DNA of 64,000 bases from Chamaecrista fasciculata (Eukaryota; Streptophyta; Magnoliopsida; Fabales; Fabaceae). This document shows positions 22,866 to 34,857 of the stretch, in pieces. Each line of letters opens with the position of its first letter. The stretch's first letter is position 1. The notes beneath the pieces were generated by a model. The model saw only the letters and a list, made by a program, of their open reading frames with translations. It was not told the DNA's origin and ran no database searches. Location: contig QANZ01022037.1 in the NCBI GenBank assembly GCA_003254925.1, forward strand, positions 65,871 through 129,870, given 5' to 3'. Both the position numbers and the translations under genes were made by a program.

Positions 22866-23575
22866 TTATTATTATTATTTTTTTGGTAAACAAAGGGGTC
22901 AGAAAAAAAGAGCCAAGGACAAAACGACACAACAAAGCAACACAAAATAACATAGGACCAAACGACATAGGAGAGGCTAAGAAACCCTAACGCTCATCTG
23001 CTCACAAACACCAGCAGCATCTCACTGGAGAAGAAGACCCATACCCGGCGGCACCGCCTCAAAACACAGAACCCTGCCATCGTCAATCAACCCACACCTA
23101 AGATCAGCAAGGTAACCGGCATAGAAATTAGCCTCCCGCCATCTATGATTGATGGTCCAACTCCGAAAGCCTCGAAGCCGATCATTAATGGCCACCAACA
23201 ACCCACGAAGCTCAGAGTTACAACGATCCCTCTCCTAGACAACACGTACCAACAAGTCGGAATCACTTTGAAGCTCGACACATTGACAACCCAAATCCAG
23301 CACCAATTTGATTCCCTCTAAGAGCCCCCACGCCTCAGCCTTCAAAACAGATCACTACTCAAAAATTTACAAAAGCCACCAATCCATCTTCCATCACAAT
23401 CCCTGCCCAGGCCGCCACACTCAACAAACTTAACTTATCTCTTGAAAGCACCATCTGAATTCAACTTAAACCAACCAAACAGAGGCTTTGTACAACTGAT
23501 CTGAGCATCAATGAGAGGAAGAACCGAAACACCATTCTGAAACAACAATTTTCCTTTATCTAATCAATCAACGCC
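22866..23575 (-). pseudogene. LINE-type retrotransposon 3' remnant with broken RNase H domain
   Basis: Translated in shifting frames on the minus strand the region gives RNase-H-like text: FGWFKLNSDGAF, GGLGRDCDGRWIGGF, then FRSWTINHRWREANFYAGYLA and DDGRVLCFEAVPPG. This is the plant non-LTR retrotransposon/RVT_3 type of RNase H. Stops and frameshifts interrupt it, so it is dead. The T-rich end near 22870-22885 is compatible with the 3' end of a LINE insertion. Confidence 0.7.
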
Positions 23576-25790
23576 TGTTTACATACAACAACAGGAAAAG
23601 GGGGACGCCTAAACTCAGAGTTATTATTTTTTTTATTGTTTGTTATGTTAAAGTCACAAAAAATTAATTTTATATTCTGAAATTTATAAATATGTATCGT
23701 ACAGCTGTTGGACACAAACACGTGTCCAACATGATGATGCGCCCTCAAAATGAAGTGTTCATGCATTATAGAGCACTCTTTTCGTCTTTAAATTTTACAT
23801 TAATTTTTAATTTTGTTTTCAATTTTTTTCTATTGTCAATTTTATCTCCAAAATTTTATATTTTCATCAATTTTATCGTTTACTCTTATTTTTGTCAAAT
23901 ATTAATGACATACTTGGTTAATAGCATATAATATAAAATTGATAGAAAAATAAACTCAAAACATTACTCAATTTAAAAAATACAATGAAATTTGTCGTTA
24001 ATTTATTAAAATAAATTAGTTAAAAGATACAATTGAAAAAAATGTGAAATATTGAGACGAAATTGACGGAAAAAGAATATTGGAAACAAAACTGAAAGTT
24101 AATGTAAAATTTGGAACGCAAAATGGAGCTTTTGTCATAAATATAAAAATAAATAATTGATTTGTCAAAATTAAATTATTTTGTTGGATCAATAATTTGA
24201 ATATATAATTAAGGGAACCAAATCAATCAAATATTAAAAATAAAGGTTAGTTTCTTTTTCTTTAGCTGAATATAAAGGTTACTTTTTTCTTTTTAATCTT
24301 TGAAGTAGAGATGTTGGGGGTGAGCTCAATCTATTCAACCCATTTGAATTGGGTCGAATCTGTTTAAAATTGTGGAGTTTAATTAGGTTGTGTTTAGCTT
24401 TGGATAAGGCATACTATTGAGAAAAAAAAAACAATTTGATTGAATTGAAAAATAAACCTGATTTGATTAACTTTTATTTAATTATTTATATGTGAAAATC
24501 TTTAAAAAAAAAAAAAAAAACTCTTTAAATAAAAGGGAGGAAATCGTAAGTTTGGTTGTAAGTTAGAATGAAGAAGAAAACTTCCATACATCTTTGACAT
24601 GAGGGAGTGGCGGAGGGAGGTAACCAAAATCCACCATATCGGACTTGTGTAACCAAAAAAAAAATTTGCACTGCGATTTTATGCAACACGACATGGATCC
24701 TCTCTAGTACACTATAGGTGAAGTGCTAAGAGAGAAATAACATATAAAGAGAGAAAGTGCTCGTGAGAAACAACTCTAGATGTTTCTTTCTCTTTCAGCA
24801 CTTCACCTCTAATACTTTTTCCCTTTAAATATTTCTTTCTCTTTCAGCACTTCACTTATAATGTACTATAGAGAATCTAAATTCGATACAACTCTAGATA
24901 CCAAATCAAGCTAATGGTTGAGAATTGAGATTAAGAGTGTTGATTGTTGCCTAAACTGAAGAATGATCTTAATCCACCATTTTCAACCCATCATTCTTAT
25001 TATAATAATTGGACCTTAATTTTCTGGTTTGGAGGAGATAATTGAAAAATGAAAACATTGTTTTATTATTTCTAAATCAAAAAGTACCCATCTTAGTTGC
25101 TGGGAACCCTATCATGTAGAAGTGGCACTACATTGTTAACAAAACATTTGAGTAACAAGGTAACAATTGATTCACATGGCTTTTGGCCTAATGTAACTTC
25201 GTTCATAACTTTATTTTGTGCTAATAAATATGTTTTGTGTCCTGCGGACACAGATCTCTTGCAACATCTCAAAACCTTGATAAATGATAATCTATATTTG
25301 CGGCTCGTACAAAAATGAGAAACACAAAATGTGAATTTCTACCAACACTTTGAGCTTATAATTTCTAAATTCTAACCAACCAACCAAACCAAACTCTGTG
25401 ATGCACATTGATTCTGGCTATCGAAAAGGTTACTGAAGTCTGAAGTACACATTATACCAGAAAACCATGATGGTTACACTTTCATATTCTACCTTCACGA
25501 GAGTTCATAGATGGATCCAGAAAAGCCTGTCAAAAATTTTTGTCACATGTCAAATGTTAATTTGAGAGCCTTATAACAAAAATATAAGGAACCTTACCTA
25601 AATTTTGCCCTAATAAAAAAGAAAAGAAAGAAAAAAGAGGACATATTATCAACAAAAGAGTTTATCCAAATGGTAAGCTGCTTGATTTCGTTTAGAAGTC
25701 CCGATCTGAACAAGCAATTAGAGAGAGAGACGCAGAGCTCCCTTCAATCCAAAGAAAGATCTGAATATGAGGCGATGAAGCTCCTGAGAT
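23576..25790. other. Gene-poor AT-rich region with inverted repeats
   Basis: Contains an imperfect fold-back at about 23772-24134 (left 'TTTCGTCTTTAAATTTTAC', right 'GTAAAATTTGGAACGCAAAA') and a MITE at about 24692-24898 (ends GGATCCTCTCTAGTACACTA and TGTACTATAGAGAATC, with a GCACTTCACTTATAATG arm). A 73-codon open frame at 25097-25318 has no recognisable motif and is not called. Nothing else supports a gene. Confidence 0.5.
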
Positions 25791-25940
25791 ATGGAAGCCA
25801 CAAAACTACCCTTTGAAGAAGAAGTAGTGAATAGAATTGTGGGATCCATAGCTGAGCAGCTCAATCAAACCCCAAAACATCCTTATTTGGACTTCAAGGA
25901 GCTCCACGCTTCACTTCATCTTATCATAACTTCAATTTGA
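25791..25940 (+). CDS. Small open frame, 49 aa, unrecognised
   Basis: MEATKLPFEEEVVNRIVGS begins after a leader that looks like a real plant 5' UTR (GA-rich, about 25700-25790). The 49-aa frame has balanced amphipathic composition and ends ..HLIITSI. I do not recognise a family. It may be a microprotein, the first part of a gene truncated by rearrangement, or chance. No introns or domains are evident downstream. Confidence 0.25.
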   Translation: MEATKLPFEEEVVNRIVGSIAEQLNQTPKHPYLDFKELHASLHLIITSI

Positions 25941-27629
25941 AAACCCAAAACCATATCATATATTTATATCTATAAAAAACTATGAGGTCTAGTGGGAAGC
26001 CATCCATAACGTAAACTTATTCCAAGGCAAGTCAAGAGTTACCTGTTCCCCTTCCCCCTCCCCTTCCTTTGTTTATAACTCATTGAGTACTGACTTCAAG
26101 TACCAAGATAAAGACTTTATTGGTAAGTGATCCGTTAAAAATCTAGATGTAATTCACTTAAACTTTTTATTTACTAAATAAAAAGAATTTTGAAACGAAC
26201 ATGCAACCTTTACCCTTCCTTTAATAATTAATAATGTTTTTCTTATTTGATTAGGAAGAACGAAGTACAATTATGATGAAAATAAGGAAGTAAAATACGA
26301 GTAGTGATGAAAATAAATATTTATGACCATGCATGTGCGGCCTTGGAAATCGGCTCCATAAGACTTAAGGCTCCCTCCCATGTTTCCTCTGTATTCATTC
26401 ATTCATTATTAATTTATTGCGATGATGAAGCCATGAGTTCACTTTCAAATTAATGTAGTTTCCTCAACACCCAAGATTTTAAGGAGTGGTTGCTGGGAAC
26501 TCACAAGTCACAAGAGTAAGTGGCGTGACATTCAAGGTATGCCACCTATTAGATCAAACACTAAGGAAATTGGTAACACACATAGGTATGTTTAGGGAAA
26601 TGGATCCTCTATAGTATAAATGTACTACAGTGGAAAAAGAGAAAGAGAGAGTGACATTCTTGTGGGGCCACGTTTCTCTCTCTAACTCTCTCTTTCTCTC
26701 TCTCCACTCGTGCATTTGCACCGTAGAGAATCTTTTGAGTGACATTCAAGGTATGCCACTTGTCAATTCAAACATTAGTTGTGGTTCTTGGCCTAGTATT
26801 TTTAATTAAGTGATGGAGTTTAAATTTGATCTTTGGGGATTAAAAAAAAATCTTACTCTTAAGTGGAGGATCAACGATATGAGATTAATCATTATTATTA
26901 GTGGTGGATATTCTAATGTAGACAAAAAAAGGAATGACAACAACTAATTATACGAGTATAACTTAGTAATTCTTTAATTGATCCCTTAAACAAGCAATGA
27001 GATTTAAATCTTATATTTTTTTTTTTGGTGATAGATTTAAATCTTATATTTGAATATGAAAAAATGTCATTTACTTTTAAATAAAGAATTTTTAATATAA
27101 ATCGCTTTAGTAGTTTAGATAAAAATTAATTTTATTTGAGTCACATAAGATTAAAATAATGACAAATGCTCTTCCATATTTAGGACCAGATCATTAGTTA
27201 AACTTATCAATCTTCAAGAAATTAATGCACATATTTGGTGGTTTAGATAAAGTGATAAAGGAATATGCGATGATGCTAAACCAATTTAACCAAAATGAAA
27301 GGTATGATATTAGTAAAATGACCCTTTCACATTTAAGATCAATTTCAACATTTTAAAATATAATAAATCAAAATGAACATTAGGGATATAATTTTATGAC
27401 TGAAATGACATTTTGAACTGCAAGGAACTCCTTTAAATTTAGGACTATGGACAAGAAAGTAGTTGCTGATAAAGTAATAAATTGCAAGGAAATTTTTTGT
27501 ACCTCAATTTTTTTTGTACCAAAATTGAAGTTTAGAGACTTATATATCAACATTGTAATATTATGAAAAATTTTAAACATAGTCTTAAACTCAATGAGAT
27601 TTCTTACACTTTAGTAAAGAAAAATATAA
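25941..27629. other. Intergenic DNA with a MITE and flanking duplication
   Basis: A short inverted element at about 26597-26738 (GGATCCTCTATAGTA.. to ..CCGTAGAGAATC) belongs to the same family as the one at 24692. It is flanked by a direct duplication of host sequence: GTGACATTCAAGGTATGCCA occurs at about 26524 and again at about 26739. The rest is AT-rich with no gene. Confidence 0.5.
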
Positions 27630-28822
27630 GGCCAAAGTCCTATTTTGGTCTCTCAGTTATGCCCAGTGTTCCAAATTGGTCCCCCATTTATTTTTTGTTC
27701 CATATTGGTCTCCCAGTTATGCAAAACTTGGCAAAGTTGGTCCCTCTAACAGTTTTCATCCATTTTTTCATTAAAAAAAAGACAAAATTGATTTTTAACT
27801 CCTAAAAGTTTAAATGTTTTGCATCAAGGACCTTTTTCTCTATAATAGAACCAAAATGTAAGAACGAATAAATAACATGGGGTTTTAATTTAGTTTACAC
27901 CAAAAAATAATATCTCTCTCCCTTTCTCTCTCTTCGAACCCTCTTCTTCTTCGGCGTCTTCTCCGATCCAACAACCAATTTGACGCCCGATCAAATTGAT
28001 TTGGGGGTTCCATGTATATCCACAATCACTTTGCATTCTACCACAGATTTCCCAATTTTAGTAACGACAATTGGCATTTGTTTTTTGTTCAAATTCGTAA
28101 GTCAATTTTATATGAATGAGAATGAGAAGCAAATTCCAGAAAGAATGATATATTAGTTCCTCCTTTCAAATTATTAATTTCTTCAGTGTCGCTTTCGATT
28201 TTCCTTTAGACGGAAAAGGAGGCAAGCAACGAATCACAGTTTCAATGTAAACACAGCAGAAAAAAAAATCCAAATCCAAAACCACCGACACCAATTTTCT
28301 GGTGAACGCACACAGAGAGAAAAATGGCAGAAATAACTGGGGTTTGGCTCTGAAGCCGAGCTCACGGCACTATCATCACCGTCGTCGCCGATTGTGGTCG
28401 GCGATGATGAGATGGTGATCGATTGGGTTTGGCTCTCGCCGTTTTTCCTCCTTAGGGTTTTGAATCTCTCGGTTCTTCTTCCTCGAAGATTGGGAAATTT
28501 AGTAGACGTCGAAGAAGAAGAGGGTTTGAAGAGAGAGATATATTATTTTTTGGTGTAAACTAAATTAAAACCCCAAGTTATTTATTCTTTCTTACATTTT
28601 GGTTCTATTATAGAGAAAAAGGTCCTTGATGCAAAACATTTAAACTTTTAGGAGTTAAAAATCAATTTTGTCTTTTTTTTAACGGAAAAATGGATGAAAA
28701 CTGTTAGAGGGACCAACTTTGCCAAGTTTTGCATAACTGGGGAACCAATATGGAACAAAAAATAACTGGGGGACCAATTTAGAACACTGAACATAACTGG
28801 GGACCAAAATAGAACTTTGGCC
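27630..28822. mobile_element. Complete Mutator-like element with long terminal inverted repeats
   Basis: Element of 1193 bp starting GGCCAAAGTCCTATTTTGG and ending ..CAAAATAGAACTTTGGCC, with arms of roughly 320 bp (about 27630-27960 and 28505-28822). A perfect 9-bp target-site duplication AAAATATAA flanks it (27621-27629 and 28823-28831). The interior (about 27960-28505) is unlike the arms: GC-richer, with gene-like text (AAAATGGCAGAAATAACTGG; CCGTCGTCGCCGATTGTGG; an untranslated-leader-like block). No transposase is present. It may be a Pack-MULE holding 5' pieces of host genes, but I cannot identify the donors. Confidence 0.85.
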
Positions 28823-29019
28823 AAAATATAAATTACTCGGAACTCGAAAAAATATATAGTAAGAAGCATTTACAGTTTTTTGTTACATAAAAATACTTTT
28901 TTTTTTGGCCAACACATAAAAATACTTAATCAATAGAAACTAATTGTAACGATAATAACAGGTATTTTTCCGTCGGAAAAAAAAAACGATAATAACAGGT
29001 ATTTTAGGGCCACATAAAA

Positions 29020-30860
29020 ATGGCGACGTATATCATAACTGCAATGGCCATGAACTTGACGGCATCAGCATCAGCACTTCATTCCTTCTTTCCAATTTCA
29101 TCGCCATCTTTGTCCCCTAAAATCTCACATATTCCTTTTAAGCCTCTAATTCTCACTCCTCTCAAGAAAACAACCCATTGTTTTGTTGGATTTCGCACAC
29201 AAAGAACCAGAGCAACACTCGATGACACAGACCAAATTTCGTCGACCCCACTTTCTGTTCAGGAAGACAAGCCCCAAAAAGTATGCTTTCTTCTTCCTCC
29301 CTCATTGATTTCTCAAACCCTTGTTTGATTCCTCAGAAAAACACTCAAATTTTGAAACTTTAGTGAAGCTGCTTGTTTTTTTTTGGACCCCATCATTCAA
29401 ATGTAAACTGGGCCTTTCTAAATTTAGTCTGTGCTTTAGGATTGATTTCTTTTGTTCTATAATTTTGTTTAGGAAGTGGAGGAAAGTGTGAAAGTACTGA
29501 AAAATGCGGCTAAGTCAAGAAAGGTAGCAGCAGAAGAGATTCTTTCTGCATTTTCGGTAATAGAGAAAGCCAAAATTGATCCCTCTGGTTTTCTTGAAAC
29601 TCTTGGTGGTACTGAATCCCCTGGGAGGACATGGATGCTTATTTTCACTGCTGAGGTTGTTACACTTTAATTTTTCTTTTTCTCCTTCTTTTGGCTATGT
29701 TTATGTGTGTTGATAATTTATGCTTACTGTATTTTTCTGCTTTTTATGAATCTTAGAAGCAACTGAAGAGTGGTCGATATTTCCCTCTTACAGCTGTACA
29801 GCGGTTTGATGCTGCTGTAAGTATTCTCTATAATCCTATCTGTTGCTGTTTAATTTGCATATAACTCCAATAACTCTAAGAAAAAAAAATCCAACCTCTT
29901 TATTTTACGTTTTGCTTTTCTTTTACACATGATGGATAACAGATTAAGCTGCTTTTCTTTATTTTAACAGATTAGAACTTTCATTGCTGACTTATTGAGT
30001 TGTCTCTGGATAGTATGTATCTGATGTATCTGGTCTTAATTACCAAGCAATATGCCTCAGTTGTTATGTTTTGATCATCTCGTCCTTATTTACCTAGTTC
30101 ATTCAAGAAAGAATGACATTAGATCTGTGTTAATGAGGCATTTAAAATATAATAGAAAATATAAGGAAAGAAGAAAGACAGAAAGTAGGCTTTGAGGCAT
30201 GTGAACACTTTTTTTAAAGATTGATTGTCTATGCATGAAGAAATTGCAGACAAGCCTATTAACACCAAAGGATGTGTAATTGAATTTTCAGATAATTAGC
30301 TTATGTGGTATGAAAGGCCATTTATAGGTAACCAATAGACATAATTAAAAGACATAGCATTTTATAAATAACAGACATGTCCATTAATTCCCGTTTCTTG
30401 ATATCAAGCTATTTAGTACTGACATTGTTCCATTATTTGTAAAATTTGCACTTAGCAAATCTTACATTGGAGGAGGGACAATCATGTTAAACTCTATTTT
30501 CTTATGTCCAAAATAGGGTCACTGCTTTAGTCAATCATAGAGAAAGCTAAGTTACCCTTCATGAATTGTCAGGGAAAGAGGATCGAAAATGGCGTGTATC
30601 TTGGACCCATTGGACAGTTAACATTTGAAGGCAGGCTTTCATGGAAGAAGAAAATACTGGCTTTCATATTTGAGAACATTAGAATTAAAGTTGGACCTTT
30701 GAAACCTCTGCAAATCAGCCTAGGGAAAAAGGATGACAGGGAGCCCAGTACGAAAGATCCTTTCTTCATCTGGTTTTATGTCGACGAGGAAATAGCCGTT
30801 GCTCGAGGTAGAAGTGGAGGAACTGCATTTTGGTGTAGGTGTCACCGTGTCCCTGCTTGA
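29020..30860 (+). CDS. Plastid-lipid-associated protein / fibrillin 6-like
   Basis: Fibrillin (PAP) family lipocalin-like protein of the chloroplast, associated with thylakoid or envelope lipids and stress tolerance. Exons: 29020-29280, 29473-29655, 29757-29816, 30573-30860; 263 aa. The first about 65 residues are Ser/Thr/Pro-rich and lack acidic residues, as in a chloroplast transit peptide. The mature part reads EVEESVKVLKNAAKSRKVAA, LETLGGTESPGRTWMLIFTA, LKSGRYFPLTAVQRFDAA, then GKRIENGVYLGPIGQLTFEG and PSTKDPFFIWFYVDEEIAVA, ending RGRSGGTAFWCRC. These match the FBN6 (PAP6) subgroup as I remember it. All three introns are phase 0. The gene is tail-to-tail with PMI1. Confidence 0.88.
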
Positions 30861-31861
30861 GATGAATATGTAATTTGTACACTGTATACCGTATAGTTGT
30901 GTGTATATATATATATCAAACCTGGACATCGAAATATATATTTGAACCGAAATTCTTGCTTGTTAATCCCAGTATGATCACAGAACAACTCTGGAAGATA
31001 CATCAGATAGCATTTTGTGTCATTTAGATTTAACCTATTTATAATATGTGTATTTGTATATCTCTGGTTGAATCGTTGATTATATTCGGTTCAGCTTAGC
31101 AAACATCATTAACTTGAGCTGTATTTTTAAAGTAAACTGATGGATATGTATGCATTCTAAGCTGAGATTTTTTGTTTTTGAATTGTATGTTGCTTCTGAG
31201 CTATTGAAAATTGAAAGTTTGAGAGATGAGCTATCTGAGTTTTTTTTTTCCTTACCATCTAATATACAAGAGTTACCATGATGGGTTTTGGTTTTCATAT
31301 CCGGACTTGATAAGCAAATGAAACCAACAAACACACCCACTTCTCATCAGGGTACAGGGCAGTGTATAAAATACATTTTAAGCATGGAAATTTTTTCTTC
31401 TCCACAAAAAATCTTAAAATTACACTATATTGTGCCGTGAAATACTCAAGGAGATCTAAACTCCATTCATTCATGATATCTTTCACATCAAGGGGGTAAA
31501 AGGAAGTACAACTTGCAAAGAAATGAAAATTAATAAAGAAATAAATTGATATAGTGGAAATTCTCATTAGTCTATGACTCCATATTCTCCTCTATGTATA
31601 CCAAAGAGTAAATACACATACGAATAATGCATGCTTCTGCATTTACTGAGAAAAGAAAAACAGTTACTCCAGTCCTAAAATTTGCAATCCAATCTCATAT
31701 TTTATATATATGACAGAGAGAGAGAGCTTTATTAATTTTCTCACAAAAACAACTAATTATGAGCAATGAATATTTCCATAGGTTGTGTGTGTACTCATGG
31801 TGTCATAAGTCTAGAAATATATGACTACTCAGTAAAATGGGAGGAACTAATCATCATTCCA
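30861..31861. other. Convergent intergenic region FBN6 / PMI1
   Basis: 3' flanks of two convergent genes: AT-rich, with a TA/GT microsatellite at about 30900-30916 and a GA run near 31716. Short open frames here have no domain. No repeat family recognised. Confidence 0.5.
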
Positions 31862-34857
31862 TCACTTAACAAGCTTCACATCTGGATTCCTCATGGGTTT
31901 GAGCCACATGTCAGCCATGATTCTTGAGGAAATGCTCCATAATAAATCTTGCCCTTTGGAGATTTGTTGCTTCCCTTTCTTCCCCACTTTTCCTAACCCA
32001 AATGCAACCAACCATTGCATAGCTGTTAGTCTCTGCTTCTCACTATCCCATCCACTTCTCTTCTTTCCACTTCTCACCTTGAAGCCTCCCACATGCAAGC
32101 TTCTCACTTTGTACATCTTCTCCTCAATCTCATCATTGCCATCATCATTATCAGCACATGTTGCATTTATAAGTACCATCACTGGACCTCCTACTGCTTC
32201 ATACCTTCTTATTGGGTCGCGAAGTTGAACAACCAATATTAATGTGATTTTTGCAGGCTCATTACCATCTGAACTTTCCAAGTTCTTTAAGCTTTGGTCC
32301 TTGATCCATTCTTCAAGTGAGACTGCAGAAGCTAGAAGATCTTTGACACTTTGTTCTGTCTTTTTTGTGCTGAGTGGTGACACATCAAATGGGGCTTCCT
32401 CCTCCGCCATGTCTGCTTGTATTTTCAGTGCTTCAACTGCCATGGCCTCGATCTTCTGCATTGAGAAAGCTAGGATTTTCTCAGCAGTAAGTGGGTTTTC
32501 ATCCACATTCCAAAGTCCTGTGGAGATTCTCTCTTTTCTCCCTTCACTCATAGCATTTGCCATGCCTTTTAGAGCTGAAACTATGCGTGCAGCGCTCGAG
32601 CTTGCTCCTTCCTTGTTTCTTCCCTGTATGATGGCAGAAGCAATGCCTTCAAAAGCTATCTGCTCTGCTGTTTTACCCATCAGTTCGTCTACCGGCATCA
32701 AGGCGAAAACTTGTGAGCTAAGTTCATCAAGTCCAATACCTGCCAGTTTCTGAAACAACTCAAACCCACTCAGGGATTGATTTGATGCTAACACAAAAGG
32801 CTTTGACATCTGCATTGCTAGCTTTGGATCATCCGTTCTAGAAACAGCATAGTCCAAAGGATTTATGGAAGCCAAGTAACCACCATCCCTTGTTTGAACC
32901 ACACAACCCAACCCCTTAGCAAGATCAGGAAGATACACTTTGGACTCTCCATCTGCAGAATTGTCTTGTCCTTCGGGTTTCAAAGTCGGAATCTTTGGAA
33001 GATTGATTTTGAATCCTTTGATTTCTTCATACTCAAGCATCTGAAGAAACTCCCTTGTCACAGTTTCTTCATCAGCATCTAGCCTCTGTGACTCTGTTTC
33101 CTCTGTTTCCTCTGTTTTTATAACTTTAATGTTGTCTTCTCCCATCATGGATTCTAAAGCTTTTATCTGCTGTGCAATTGAATCAAGCGCAGATAATCTT
33201 GCTAAATTTAGGTGTAACTGATCATTCACTATCTCCTTCACCACCTCGCTCGAAGAAGCCGACTTCACATCCAAGGATTTCTCAGATTCTTCCTTCTCTT
33301 GAACTTCAACTCCTTTATCAACAACCTCAAAGTCAGGAAGATCAAAATCCTCCACCTTTGGTTTCTTTTCATCATCATAATCATTTTTCTGTGCAGATGT
33401 AGATGAATCCTGAACCGGGTTCGGGTCATCCAGATTCAGATCATCCATACCTTGAATATCACCTTCTTCTGCAGCCCTTGAAGGAGTCCAAGCATCACTT
33501 CTGCTCGTAATCCTCGGACTAGGCATGCTAAACGATGTCTTGGACTGCTTCCTAGCAAAAGAAGATGAAAAATTCTTGAGCTTTCCTGATTTCTTGGTGT
33601 TTGGGCTCTCTTGTTGAGTACTGTAAATCTCAATCCCTCCGTCCTTCTCCATGATTTGAAAACCCAGTTTCAGAACTAATTCTCCTCCTTTAGCTTTCCC
33701 AGAAAGGTTGAAACTTGTGTCCCATTGCCGAATCCTCGTGCCTTGCTGGTTCTTCTCAATGGATTCTCCAATCAATTGGCTCAAATCCACTGCGCTTCTT
33801 CCAAAATCAAGCTCTTTAGCGTCAACAGCAAAGAGATATATCCAAAACGGACGCTGCTCGAATTTAAGCTGCTGCTGCTTCCCACTTCCTTGATGAGTGC
33901 AATAAACATAGTTATTAAGATGTCAATTTAAAGATCTTAGGAGTACACAATTTTAATCAGAAAAATGATCACATCTTAAGCAAGACATAAAGTATTTCAC
34001 AATTTTGTTATAAAAACTTATTTAATGATTTATAAAATATTTTTATGTTATTGTAAGTATACTTTATTTGCTTGACAGACTGATAGAATTTCATTATTCC
34101 CCATTCTATCTTGGGATTCACTTTATTTTGTGTCATTTTTTTTTTATCTAAAATAAGATTTGAGCAATCAATTGGCCAGCAGACCCTTAAATGGAGCATC
34201 GATCTGCAGAGGATTAATCATTGACCTATCGAGCTGGGATATGGGAAACCATAAAATGAGATTTGGATCTTAATTACCTTGGCAATAAACATGACATCTG
34301 ATGAAGAGAGTCTCTTCAAAATCTGCAGCTCCTTGTGAAACCCGAGAGGGCATTGTCTGAACAGCACCATCCTTTGTCTCTTTCTTCCTAACACAAACAG
34401 AAAGCCTAAGGCCATTCATTGAAGAAGGAAGTCCTTGAGCAGTCACAACTTCAACAGAGAATAAACAGCTTAATTTCTGCATTCCAATGTGAGAAAGAGC
34501 CCTCATAGGCTTCCAGCTCCAAATCCCTTTCTTCTCAACTGAACTTGATCTCTCGTCAAGCTTTTTGGTGGGTGATTCCGTCGCCGATTTGGGGTCGTCA
34601 AGTTTGGGTCTTGATCGCCATGGAGACAAGGACATGCGACGAGCACGAGGTTTATTAGTGGGTTTGATGATGTTGTTGTTGTTGTTGTCGTTGGTTTTAG
34701 AAGAAACAGAGTCATCATCTTCTTCTGTACGAGGAAGAGCAAGGGAGGCAGTTCTTCGGGTTGTGGTGTGTGTTTGGTAAAGGGATTCGCTGAGAGCTTC
34801 GAGTTCTTCAAGGAGTTGAGTGTTGGAGTTTCTCTTGGAAAGGTATTCACTTGCCAT
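31862..34857 (-). CDS. PMI1: PLASTID MOVEMENT IMPAIRED 1 (PMI1)
   Basis: Plant-specific protein needed for blue-light-induced chloroplast and nuclear positioning. Exon 1 34857-34278 and exon 2 33888-31862, joined in CHVYCQ|GSGKQQQLKFEQRPF; 868 aa (Arabidopsis protein about 843). Start MASEYLSKRNSNTQLLEELE; conserved RARRMSLSPWRSRPK; then an N-terminal C2-type (NT-C2) domain of roughly residues 125-280 (MQKLSCLFSVEVVTAQGLP, KKETKDGAVQTMPSRVSQG, AVDAKELDFGR, GELVLKLGFQIMEKDGG). Middle is acidic and low-complexity (DFEVVDKGVEVQEKEE). C-terminal conserved part: LGCVVQTRDGGYLASINP, AFEGIASAIIQGRNKE, TRRYEAVGG-like RRYEAVGGPVMV, ending SSRIMADMWLKPMRNPDVKL. The intron is 389 bp. The leader has a (GT)n microsatellite near 34986-35004. 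Confidence 0.95.

Noticed and set aside
31893..33402. Several plus-strand open frames opposite PMI1 exon 2
   Set aside because: Antisense shadows of a long, well-conserved PMI1 exon.
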